From Synechococcales cyanobacterium S06 (lineage in GTDB: Bacteria; Cyanobacteriota; Cyanobacteriia; Cyanobacteriales; JAABRE01): a stretch of DNA of 47,207 nucleotides. The position numbers and the translations under genes were made by a program. The notes beneath the pieces are model-generated. The model was not told the DNA's origin. It did no database searches and saw only the letters and a list, made by a program, of their open reading frames with translations. Positions 1 through 7,310 of the stretch are shown here, piece after piece (position 1 is the first letter of the stretch; each line of letters begins with the position of its first letter). The stretch spans positions 1-47,207 of the forward strand of contig JAABRE010000040.1 of the NCBI GenBank assembly GCA_011391125.1, written 5' to 3'.

Positions 1-854
1 TCACAGAACATCATTTGCCCTTGGTCACACAACCAATGAGCTAGTTTAAAGTGAAAATCACGCCTAGCATTCGCTATTTGTTCGTGAACTTTAGCTATTT
101 TTTTCTGTAACTTCCACCAATTATTGCTAAACTTAATCTTATTTTTTAGCCTTCTTTGCAGCAATTTCAGCTTGCGTTTTAAGGTGTCAAAAAACTTAGG
201 TCTAGCAACTATTTTCTTGTCAGAGGTGACTAGATAGTTTGACAGGTTAATATCAACCCCTAGCCCTTTTCCGTGAGGAAAAGGCTCGGGTACGCTAACA
301 TCTAACTGAAAAGTAATTAAGACAAAATAACCAGAAGGTTTCTTTAAAATACGGGCTTGTTTAGCTGTAAAACCTTCTGGGTATTCTCTTGATTGTCGTA
401 AGTTAACCCAACCAAAATGAGGTAATTTTATTTTCCCATCAGCTAAAGGATTTTTTCCTAACTGAGGGAAGACAAAACTTTTGAGCTGACCCGTTCTTTT
501 AAAACGCGGATAGCCCTTACCTAACGATTTCATTTGGGCAAAAGATTCCTCAAGTTTTTTCAAAACTTGCTGTCCAACTTGGGAGTGAATTTTGCCTAAA
601 TTGGGGTTAGTTTTACGAGCTTGAGTTAAGTTTTTTGCCTGAATATTGTAGTTAGGGTAAGGTGCGTCAGCAGGAATGATATATTCTGCAAATAAAGAAC
701 ACCTATCTACCAAAGATTTACGAGAATTAGACCAGTCTTTTCTTTCCTTGAGCGCAAAATTCCAAATTTGACGGCAGACCTCTAAAGTCTCATCAAACTC
801 TTGCATTTGCGCTCTGGTTGGTTTAAGTTTGTACTTATACGAAATATTAAGCAT
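1..854 (-). CDS. tnpB: RNA-guided nuclease/transposon protein TnpB (IS200/IS605 OrfB), 3' part outside window
   Basis: An uninterrupted minus-strand reading frame starts at ATG 852-854 and runs off the left edge (about 284 codons seen). It begins MLNISYKYKLKPT, the typical TnpB N-terminus, and continues with the family motifs RQIWNFAL, the GKGYPRFK region and a first RuvC-like motif GLGVDINLSNYLVTSD. TnpB proteins are RNA-guided DNA nucleases carried by IS200/IS605 and IS607 elements. The second and third RuvC motifs, the zinc finger and any omega-RNA would lie beyond position 1, so integrity cannot be judged. No tnpA lies upstream; an IS607 TnpA fragment exists far away at 37708. The Asp of motif I is present. 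Confidence 0.92.
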   Translation of the reverse strand, partial: MLNISYKYKLKPTRAQMQEFDETLEVCRQIWNFALKERKDWSNSRKSLVDRCSLFAEYIIPADAPYPNYNIQAKNLTQARKTNPNLGKIHSQVGQQVLKKLEESFAQMKSLGKGYPRFKRTGQLKSFVFPQLGKNPLADGKIKLPHFGWVNLRQSREYPEGFTAKQARILKKPSGYFVLITFQLDVSVPEPFPHGKGLGVDINLSNYLVTSDKKIVARPKFFDTLKRKLKLLQRRLKNKIKFSNNWWKLQKKIAKVHEQIANARRDFHFKLAHWLCDQGQMMFC

Positions 855-963
855 CTTATCCTCGTTGGATTAGGTGTTCTTTTTTTTGATTTTAATAGTT
901 CTTTGTCTAAATGTCAAGTAGGTTGTAGCTATGACTTGCTTGTATATATCGTCTGCTTCTCAT

Positions 964-1015
964 CCCCTCCTTGTCCTACCTAAACTCTACCGAGTTTAGC
1001 TGTCCGAAGGAGGGG
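964..1015. repeat. Two-stage hairpin upstream of tnpB, probable IS end
   Basis: An outer perfect 9-bp stem (CCCCTCCTT 964-972 with AAGGAGGGG 1007-1015) encloses an inner perfect 8-bp stem (CTAAACTC 980-987 with GAGTTTAG 992-999) around a TACC loop. It lies 110 bp upstream of the tnpB start. IS200/IS605 elements have subterminal hairpins at their ends that the HUH transposase recognises, so this is a good candidate for the element's left end. A transcription terminator for the opposite strand is the alternative. Confidence 0.55.
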
Positions 1016-1077
1016 TATTCTCAGCAGGTACGATAAATTACCAAAGAAATTGGATCTGATGCCTCTCCCCTTTTGTA

Positions 1078-1282
1078 GCAGGGTGTTTTCATTCTAAATT
1101 TTTTATTTTGAACAAGGAACCACAAACAGTGAATAAGCAATCTTTTTTGATAATTTATAGCCACAAATTGATAATTTTATGACTTTTAATTAGGATTGAA
1201 AATCCGAGAGTAAAAAATCCCCCCAATCCCCCAATACCCTAATACCCCACCGTTTTCACCTCCGAGAATGAAAACACCCTGC
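1078..1282. mobile_element. MITE family 1, copy 1, with TTTTGTA target duplication
   Basis: Perfect 18-bp terminal inverted repeats, GCAGGGTGTTTTCATTCT (1078-1095) and its complement (1265-1282), bound a 205-bp element with no coding capacity. The heptamer TTTTGTA flanks both sides directly (1071-1077 and 1283-1289), as a target duplication. Internally there is an A+T-rich left part shared with the copy at 4729 and a C-rich right part. The element sits inside an older palindromic repeat (hairpin at 1291-1311), so this is a nested insertion. A DDE-type transposase supplied elsewhere is inferred; its family is not identified. Confidence 0.8.
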
Positions 1283-1290
1283 TTTTGTAG

Positions 1291-1446
1291 GGGTAGGGTT
1301 TATCCCTACCCTTAGCTCCTACAGTACCTACCCAGAAAATCAAAAAATTATTCCTTGTTCAACCCTATCGAGAACTTCCCCCTCGTGTAGGAGCAGGGGC
1401 CACCAATAGGGGCAGGGCAATCCCTTGTGGTTGCCCCTACACGATT
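1291..1446. repeat. Palindromic REP-like units
   Basis: Two palindromic units occur here. GGGTAGGG (1291-1298) pairs with CCCTACCC (1304-1311). GGGCAA (1415-1420) pairs with TTGCCC (1431-1436) around TCCCTTGTGG. Both units reappear together inside the element at 38087-38220. They look like dispersed repeats rather than gene-specific signals. Confidence 0.6.
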
Positions 1447-1672
1447 CCAGAAGTAATAAAAATATTCCTTATTTCAAGCTACCGACGGCTGTCTAGGGGT
1501 TAACGGCCGTTAACTGTTAACTGATTTAGGGTTTTCTTAAAAGTGATGATAGATTACTGAAACTGTTAAAATTAAATTTAAGTTTGCAAAATGCTCTAAA
1601 TTGCAATCAGCAGCGCCACCGCAGAATTGTTACAAATATGTTATAACTGTTAACAAAACTTAATGAATATTC
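1447..1672. other. Non-coding stretch upstream of the FBT transporter
   Basis: I see no gene here. It contains a perfect 16-bp palindrome GTTAACGGCCGTTAAC at 1499-1514 followed by GTTAACTG-type repeats of the kind found elsewhere in the window. The transporter's promoter must lie in this stretch, but no convincing -35/-10 pair stands out. Confidence 0.4.
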
Positions 1673-3097
1673 ATGTTTATTAATTTAAAAATGCCATCAT
1701 TGAAACAGATTTTCCAAGAAAAAATCCTCTTTGGTAACGAGCTAAACTCAGAATTGGTGGGGATTTTGACCGTTTATTTCGTTCAAGGAATACTAGGATT
1801 AGCCCGTTTAGCGGTGAGTTTTTTCCTCAAGGATGATTTGGGGTTAAGTCCAGCCCAAGTCGCAGCTTTAACGGGGATTTCCGCACTTCCTTGGGTAATT
1901 AAGCCCGTTTTTGGCTTTATTTCCGATGGTTTGCCGATTTTTGGCTACAGAAGGCGACCTTATCTCATTCTCTCGGGTTTTCTCGGTGCTGCGGCTTGGC
2001 TGGCGTTGGCTACTGTGGTCAATAATGCTTGGGCCGCCACCATCGCCATATTATTCACTTCCCTTTCCGTGGCCATTAGTGATGTTATCGCCGATTCCAT
2101 GGTGGTTGAAAGGGCTCGCAAGGAAAGTTTAGGCCAAGTTGGCTCTTTACAATCCTTAACTTGGGGAGTTTCCGCCTTAGGAGGTTTAACTACTGCCTAT
2201 TTGAGCGGTTTATTATTGCAGCATTTTAGTAAAGAAACTATTTTTGCGATTACGGCAACCTTTCCTTTGTTGGTAACTGCGATCGCTTTCTTCATCACAG
2301 AAGAAAAGCTCAAGCAAGAACAATTAGACCAATCTGCCACTGCAAGTATAGTTAAACAAACTCAGCAACTTTGGGGTGCAATTAAACAAAAGTCAATCTG
2401 GTTGCCAACTTTGTTCGTGTTTCTCTGGCAAGCGACACCCACTGCTGACTCGGCCTTCTTCTTTTTTAGTACCAATGAATTGGGTTTTCAACCAGAATTT
2501 TTAGGCCGGTTACGTTTGGTGACAAGTCTAGCTTCCCTCGCTGGAATTTGGGTCTATCAGCGTTTTCTCAAGAATGTACCTTTTCGGGTAATTTTAGGCT
2601 GGAGTACCGTTATATCGGCGATTTTAGGCATGACAGCGCTCATTTTGGTGACCCATACCAATCGACTACTGGGAATAGATGATCAATGGTTTAGTTTAGG
2701 GGATAGTTTGATTTTAACGGTGATGGGTCAAATTGCTTTTATGCCCGTCTTGGTGCTTTCGGCTAGATTATGCCCTCCCGGAATTGAAGCGACACTGTTT
2801 GCATTATTAATGTCGATTTTTAACCTTTCGGGCTTAATTTCCCATGAAATCGGCGCACTTTTAACCCAATATCTCGGAGTTACGGATACTAACTTTGATA
2901 ATCTCTGGTTATTGGTTGTCATTACTAATTTATCAACGTTGCTGCCTTTGCCGTTGATTAAATGGCTGCCAAAAGGTGATCCGAAAGCGGACATTGAACA
3001 AAAGCTTAACAAATTACCACCCATTGAAATTTTTGAACATCGGACTCCAGGTTCAATGGTGGAGCAACCTTTTTTACCTGAAATTTTACCGGAATAA
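1673..3097 (+). CDS. Folate/biopterin (FBT) family MFS transporter
   Basis: A 474-residue integral membrane protein with about 12 hydrophobic segments and the hallmarks of the folate-biopterin transporter family: PWVIKPVFGFISDGLPIFGYRRRPY near residues 70-100 and SDVIADSMVVERAR near 145-158. Characterised relatives, including the Synechocystis Slr0642 type, carry folates across a membrane; the substrate here is inferred from the family. Length matches the family (about 470-500). The first ATG (1673) lacks a ribosome-binding site; ATG 1691 (MPSLKQ) is an alternative. It is followed after 152 bp by the carotenoid oxygenase, probably a separate unit. Confidence 0.88.
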   Translation: MFINLKMPSLKQIFQEKILFGNELNSELVGILTVYFVQGILGLARLAVSFFLKDDLGLSPAQVAALTGISALPWVIKPVFGFISDGLPIFGYRRRPYLILSGFLGAAAWLALATVVNNAWAATIAILFTSLSVAISDVIADSMVVERARKESLGQVGSLQSLTWGVSALGGLTTAYLSGLLLQHFSKETIFAITATFPLLVTAIAFFITEEKLKQEQLDQSATASIVKQTQQLWGAIKQKSIWLPTLFVFLWQATPTADSAFFFFSTNELGFQPEFLGRLRLVTSLASLAGIWVYQRFLKNVPFRVILGWSTVISAILGMTALILVTHTNRLLGIDDQWFSLGDSLILTVMGQIAFMPVLVLSARLCPPGIEATLFALLMSIFNLSGLISHEIGALLTQYLGVTDTNFDNLWLLVVITNLSTLLPLPLIKWLPKGDPKADIEQKLNKLPPIEIFEHRTPGSMVEQPFLPEILPE

Positions 3098-3219
3098 TTG
3101 ACAATTTAAAATTGCTTTATTTATTGTTAATAAGTTAAAGCTAGGGTTGGCAATTATTTTTAATTATCTATATATTAAAAAATATAGTTTATTTAATTGC
3201 TTACACACAATAATTTTAG

Positions 3220-3237
3220 AGCGCTAAAGCACAACTA
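3220..3237 (+). repeat. Fragment of the 128-bp MITE family 2
   Basis: AGCGCTAAAGCACAACTA matches the core of family 2 (AGCGCTAAAGCGCAACTA) with one mismatch, a short distance upstream of the carotenoid oxygenase start. A decayed copy is the likely origin; chance similarity is possible because the match is only 18 bases. Confidence 0.4.
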
Positions 3238-3249
3238 GAAATAAGAAAA

Positions 3250-4689
3250 ATGAGCATTAAATCTTACACACAAAAAGACTGGCAAAAAGGTTATCAATCC
3301 CAAACTAATGAATTTGACTACTGGATTGATGAAATTGAGGGGACAATTCCTGCTGAATTAAACGGTACTTTATTTAGAAATGGTCCCGGTTTATTAGATA
3401 TTAATGGTCAAATTATTGCCCATCCTTTTGACGGTGATGGTTTAATTTGTGCGATTAAATTTGAGCAGGGGAAGGCCCATTTTCAGAATAAATTTGTTAA
3501 AACTGAAGGCTATTTACAGGAACAAAAAGCAGGTAAAATTCTCTATCGTGGGGTATTTGGAACATCTAAACCGGGTGGTTTTTTAGCGAATATTTTTGAT
3601 TTGAAATTTAAAAATATTGCCAATACTAATGTTATTTATTGGGGGGGGAAATTGTTGGCACTTTGGGAAGCGGCCGAGCCTCACCGTTTAAATCCTGATA
3701 CTTTAGAGACAATGGGACTTGACTACCTTGACGGAATTTTGCAACCTGGGGATGGTTTTTCAGCCCATCCTTGGATTGATTCTAGTTGTATTTTTGACCA
3801 TGGCAATCCCTGTTTAGTCAATTTTGCCATCAAACCGGGGCTTTCTACAACCATTGTCACCTACGAAATTAGCCCTGAAGGTAAGTTGTTAAGAAAAAGG
3901 GAACATTCTGTACCTGGTTTTGCTTTTATCCACGATTTCGCCATTACTCCGAATTACTGTATTTTCTTCCAAAATCCGGTTAGTTACAACCCTTTTCCCT
4001 TTTTATTTGGTTTTAAAGGCGCAGGTCAATGTATTAAATATCAACCTGACCAGTTAACCCGTGTGATTCTAATTCCGCGAAATCCCGATGATACTGAGGT
4101 TAAAATACTGGAAACGCAATCCGGTTTTATCTTTCATCATGCTAACGCTTTTGAACGTAACGGGCAAGTGTATGTGGATTCCGTTTGTTATGAAAATTTG
4201 CCCGAAGTTAAGGAAAATACCTCTTTTCTTGAGACTAATTTTGATGAGTTACCCCCTGGGCAATTGTGGCGTTTTAGTTTAGACTTAAGTCAGGAAACAG
4301 TGTCTAGTCAAATAATTGAGTCTCGTTGTTGTGAGTTTCCCGTAGTCCATCCTGACAAAGTCGGCCGAGATTACCGTTATTTATACCTCGCAGCGGCTCA
4401 TAATTCAAGCGGTAATGCCCCTTTACAGGCTATCCTTAAGTTAGATTTACAGACTAATACTAGCAAATTACAGTCTTTCGCCAATCGTGGTTTTGTCAGT
4501 GAGCCAATTTTTGTCCCTAAACCCAATTCACTTGTTGAAGATGAAGGTTGGGTTTTGACCATGGTTTATGATGCTAATTATCATCGCTCGAATGTGGTCA
4601 TTTTGGATAGTCAAAATCTGGAAACTGTGGCCACTTTACACCTTAAACATCATATTCCCTATGGATTACATGGTAGTTGGTACAAATAA
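3250..4689 (+). CDS. Carotenoid cleavage oxygenase (apocarotenoid-15,15'-oxygenase type)
   Basis: A 479-residue member of the RPE65/carotenoid oxygenase family, non-heme Fe(II) enzymes that split carotenoids or apocarotenoids at a double bond. The family's four iron-binding histidines are all in place: H173 (AHPWID), H228 (IHDFAIT), H296/297 (FHHANAF) and H474 in the C-terminal HGSWYK. FRNGPGL (42-48) and HPFDGDGL (58-65) are standard family motifs. Length and termini fit the Synechocystis ACO (Diox1) type that makes retinal from apocarotenals; cleavage position and substrate are inferred. The start ATG is the only sensible one, though the upstream GAAATAAGAAAA is a weak ribosome-binding site. 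No partner gene is adjacent. Confidence 0.92.
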   Translation: MSIKSYTQKDWQKGYQSQTNEFDYWIDEIEGTIPAELNGTLFRNGPGLLDINGQIIAHPFDGDGLICAIKFEQGKAHFQNKFVKTEGYLQEQKAGKILYRGVFGTSKPGGFLANIFDLKFKNIANTNVIYWGGKLLALWEAAEPHRLNPDTLETMGLDYLDGILQPGDGFSAHPWIDSSCIFDHGNPCLVNFAIKPGLSTTIVTYEISPEGKLLRKREHSVPGFAFIHDFAITPNYCIFFQNPVSYNPFPFLFGFKGAGQCIKYQPDQLTRVILIPRNPDDTEVKILETQSGFIFHHANAFERNGQVYVDSVCYENLPEVKENTSFLETNFDELPPGQLWRFSLDLSQETVSSQIIESRCCEFPVVHPDKVGRDYRYLYLAAAHNSSGNAPLQAILKLDLQTNTSKLQSFANRGFVSEPIFVPKPNSLVEDEGWVLTMVYDANYHRSNVVILDSQNLETVATLHLKHHIPYGLHGSWYK

Positions 4690-4728
4690 TAATAATTAAT
4701 TATTATTATTTATTAATTGTATTTATAA

Positions 4729-4973
4729 GCAGGGGGTTTTCATTCTAAATTTTTTATTTTGAACAAGGAACACTAAACAAGGAGTTGGGGAGTTAGGGAC
4801 TTAGGGAGTTAGGGACTTAGGGACTTAGGGAGTTAGGGACTTAGGGAGTTAGGGACTTAGGGACTTAGGGAGTTAAGAATATCGTTCCCCCCAATCCCCT
4901 AATCCCCCAATCCCCCACTCCCCCAATACCCTAATTCCCCACCGTTTTTACATCCGAGAATGAAAACGCCCTG
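4729..4973. mobile_element. MITE family 1, copy 2, with ATTTATAA target duplication
   Basis: The ends GCAGGGGGTTTTCATTCT (4729-4746) and AGAATGAAAACGCCCTG (4957-4973) are the same inverted repeats as copy 1 with two mismatches. The octamer ATTTATAA flanks both sides (4721-4728 and 4974-4981). The left interior matches copy 1; the right interior is a C-rich arm. The right target duplication contains the stop codon of the regulator gene at 4976, so the element landed exactly at that gene's 3' end. Confidence 0.82.
4785..4873 (+). repeat. G-rich tandem repeat inside MITE copy 2
   Basis: Irregular tandem array of 10-mers GAGTTAGGGA and CTTAGGGA, with about nine GGG runs spaced 5-7 bases apart. 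Four or more such runs in a row fit a G-quadruplex pattern, and the C-rich arm at 4887-4944 could pair with it. Copy 1 lacks the G-rich array, so it expanded here or was lost there. Confidence 0.75.
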
Positions 4974-4975
4974 AT

Positions 4976-6235
4976 TTATAAAGGGGATAATTGTATTTTT
5001 GAAGGCTCAGATTTATCGTTTAAATTTTCATGATCCTCCTTATTTTTCTGCTGAGATAATGTTTTTTCAATCTTGTTAATTACCTCTTTTTCGACAATTG
5101 GTTTAGCCATAAATCCCATGGAGCCTACCATTTTTGAACGTACTCGATCTACGACTCCATCGTTACCAGTTAAGATTATTACCGGTATATTTTCTAGTTT
5201 CGAGACTCGTTTAATTTGCGCACATAATTCGTAACCATTAACAATGGGCATTACTAAGTCTAAAAAGATTAGATCTGGGGTCTTTTCTATTAATGTTGGT
5301 ACTGCTTGCAATGGGTCTTGAATACCAATAAAATTATAACCGATTCTCGTAATAATTTTTTCCATTATTTCCCTTACCTGTGGACTATCGTCAATACAAG
5401 CAATTAATGGTTTTTTGGTTAAGCTTTTTTGCCCTTCCATAACTGAAGATAAATTTACGGATTTTAACGGTGTTAAATCATCAGCTAAATCGGGAATTTC
5501 TACTAATTGTACCCATCCTTTTTGCATATAATTTGCTAAGGATACTGTGATTTTAACTAAATCTTGATTCATTTTTAAGGCTAATTCTCTTAAGGAGAAT
5601 TTTCCATTAAGAATCCTTTGAAAGTTTTTATATATTACCGGAGAAACATTTTCTTGTAGTTTTTCTGGTTCGGTTAATAACGGTGCATAATTGGGAAAAT
5701 ATGGCGTTAAATTGAGCTTAAACCATTTTTGCCAAGAATCTTCTAGTTTATTTAAGGCTGAATCAATTGTTACTAATTTAAGGGATATATTTAAACCGAT
5801 TTTTAAGAGAAAATCGGCTGATTCAGCTTCTTTGATCGCAAATTTTACCCCTTCTAAGACTTCTTTTTGAAGAATATCAAATAAAATTTCGTCAATTTTA
5901 TATTCAATTAATTCCACTACTTGTTCTTTCTTGATTAAATTTTTTTTCAGCAGTAATGTCAACAAATTATAATCCCAACATTCCAGTTCTTCTTTTTCGG
6001 GTAAACTAATTTTATTAGTGTCAATATTCGCAAAATATTTTAACCATAATCTCCGCCAATCTCGGTTCGGAGTTATTCCACCATCTACCCAAACTATTCG
6101 ACTTAAACATAAAAATATACGCCAATTTTGACCAGATTTTGATTGAACTCTTATTATCCCGGTAAATTGTTTATTTTCTAAGGATTTTAGTCTGGTCGCT
6201 AACTCGCTTTTTCTCATATTTGTTAACATATTCAT
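4976..6235 (-). CDS. PATAN-domain response regulator (PatA-like, C-terminal receiver)
   Basis: A 419-residue protein. The N-terminal 250 or so residues match the PATAN/DUF4388 domain (KQFTGIIRV near 22, IVWVDGGI near 48-55), known from PatA of heterocyst patterning and PixG/PilG-type phototaxis regulators. The C-terminal part is a complete receiver: ACIDDSPQVREIM, phospho-acceptor in FLDLVMPIVNG, ILTGND, and the conserved Lys in FMAKPI. There is no DNA-binding domain, so it probably acts through protein contacts. It diverges from the regulator/hybrid-kinase pair starting at 6582, and its receiver is a possible acceptor for that kinase's HPt domain (inference). Its stop codon lies in the target duplication of the adjacent MITE. 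Confidence 0.88.
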   Translation of the reverse strand: MNMLTNMRKSELATRLKSLENKQFTGIIRVQSKSGQNWRIFLCLSRIVWVDGGITPNRDWRRLWLKYFANIDTNKISLPEKEELECWDYNLLTLLLKKNLIKKEQVVELIEYKIDEILFDILQKEVLEGVKFAIKEAESADFLLKIGLNISLKLVTIDSALNKLEDSWQKWFKLNLTPYFPNYAPLLTEPEKLQENVSPVIYKNFQRILNGKFSLRELALKMNQDLVKITVSLANYMQKGWVQLVEIPDLADDLTPLKSVNLSSVMEGQKSLTKKPLIACIDDSPQVREIMEKIITRIGYNFIGIQDPLQAVPTLIEKTPDLIFLDLVMPIVNGYELCAQIKRVSKLENIPVIILTGNDGVVDRVRSKMVGSMGFMAKPIVEKEVINKIEKTLSQQKNKEDHENLNDKSEPSKIQLSPL

Positions 6236-6581
6236 TATATTTGTTTCCCTCTTCTTTATCTCTATTTATTGGCGATCTTTTTTTAAGAGCTAATTTTCAT
6301 TTCTTGTTTTAACCTCTCTATGATAACCTTACTTTACCTTTCTTGACCAGCCAGATTATTTATTTTTTTTTGTTATTTATTACACCTTTTCATGATCACT
6401 TTTTTATTATATTATCTTTGGCCATTTTTGGGATCGGTCAAATATCTTAAATTATTATCAACTAATTTAGCTTAAGTTATAATTGAGATCACAAATTTTC
6501 GGTGATTACAGCACAAGTAAAGCTAAAATAGAAGCAGGTATGGTAGAATTTATCTTTTTAATACCACTTTTGCTTCATCTT

Positions 6582-7262
6582 ATGACTATCAGTATTTTGC
6601 TAATCGAAAATGAAGTCAGTTTTGCTAATTTTATTAAGTTAGAACTCGAATATGCTAATTACTCTGTCACTATTTCCCATCGTGGCTTAAATGTCTTTAA
6701 TTTTAATCATAATTGTCTTTATGATTTGATTATTGTCGAACGTAATTTATCTGATCTTTCTGGTTTAGATGTCTGTCGTAAATTACGGCAATCTGGCGAT
6801 CGCACTCCCCTTATTTTACTTACCCCCCATGATAGCATTGGCGATCGGGCTGAGGCTTTAGATGTCGGTGCTGATGATTATTTAGTGAAAGATTTTACGG
6901 TGGATGAATTATTGGCCAGAATCCGCGCTCATCTTCCTTTGATTTCCAGTCCAGAATTAGGTTTAGTGGAATTATCAGATCTGAAACTTAATCGTCAGAC
7001 TAGACAAGTTTATCGAGGTCAAAGATTGCTTGAATTAACTATCAAAGAATTTGATTTACTGGAATATTTGATTTGCAATGCTAGACAAGTGCTAAGTCGT
7101 GAACAGATTTTAACCCAGGTTTGGGGTGATGATTTTAATGGGGATTCTAATATTATTGAGGTTTATATTCGTTATTTACGCTTAAAATTAGAGGCTCAAA
7201 ATGAAAAACGTTTAATTCAAACTGTTCGCGGTGTCGGTTATGTTTTACAAGAAAAATTATAG
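6582..7262 (+). CDS. OmpR-family response regulator with degenerate receiver
   Basis: From ATG 6582 (MTISILLIENE) this is a 226-residue receiver plus winged-helix regulator. A longer frame back to TTG 6483 would add 33 atypical residues, so the ATG is preferred. The DNA-binding half is normal (LTIKEFDLLEYL, a GDSNIIEVYIRYLRLKL-like recognition region, TVRGVGYVL). The receiver is not: the residue aligned with the phospho-Asp is Glu53 (LIIVERNLSDLSG), and the acidic pair reads E9-N10 instead of E/D-D. Thr (LLTPHD) and Lys103 (YLVKDF) remain. It is followed 48 bp later by a hybrid histidine kinase, probably in the same operon. A phosphorylation-independent regulator is inferred, as known for some cyanobacterial NblR-like proteins. 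Confidence 0.88.
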   Translation: MTISILLIENEVSFANFIKLELEYANYSVTISHRGLNVFNFNHNCLYDLIIVERNLSDLSGLDVCRKLRQSGDRTPLILLTPHDSIGDRAEALDVGADDYLVKDFTVDELLARIRAHLPLISSPELGLVELSDLKLNRQTRQVYRGQRLLELTIKEFDLLEYLICNARQVLSREQILTQVWGDDFNGDSNIIEVYIRYLRLKLEAQNEKRLIQTVRGVGYVLQEKL

Positions 7263-7310
7263 CTTTTCTTGCTATTTTTTTTGAGAAAAATTCTGTCAAA
7301 TTTTATTTTT

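Noticed and set aside
801-983. 60-codon frame upstream of and antisense to the start of tnpB
   Set aside because: It overlaps the tnpB start and terminal hairpin on the other strand, has no family likeness and poor composition.
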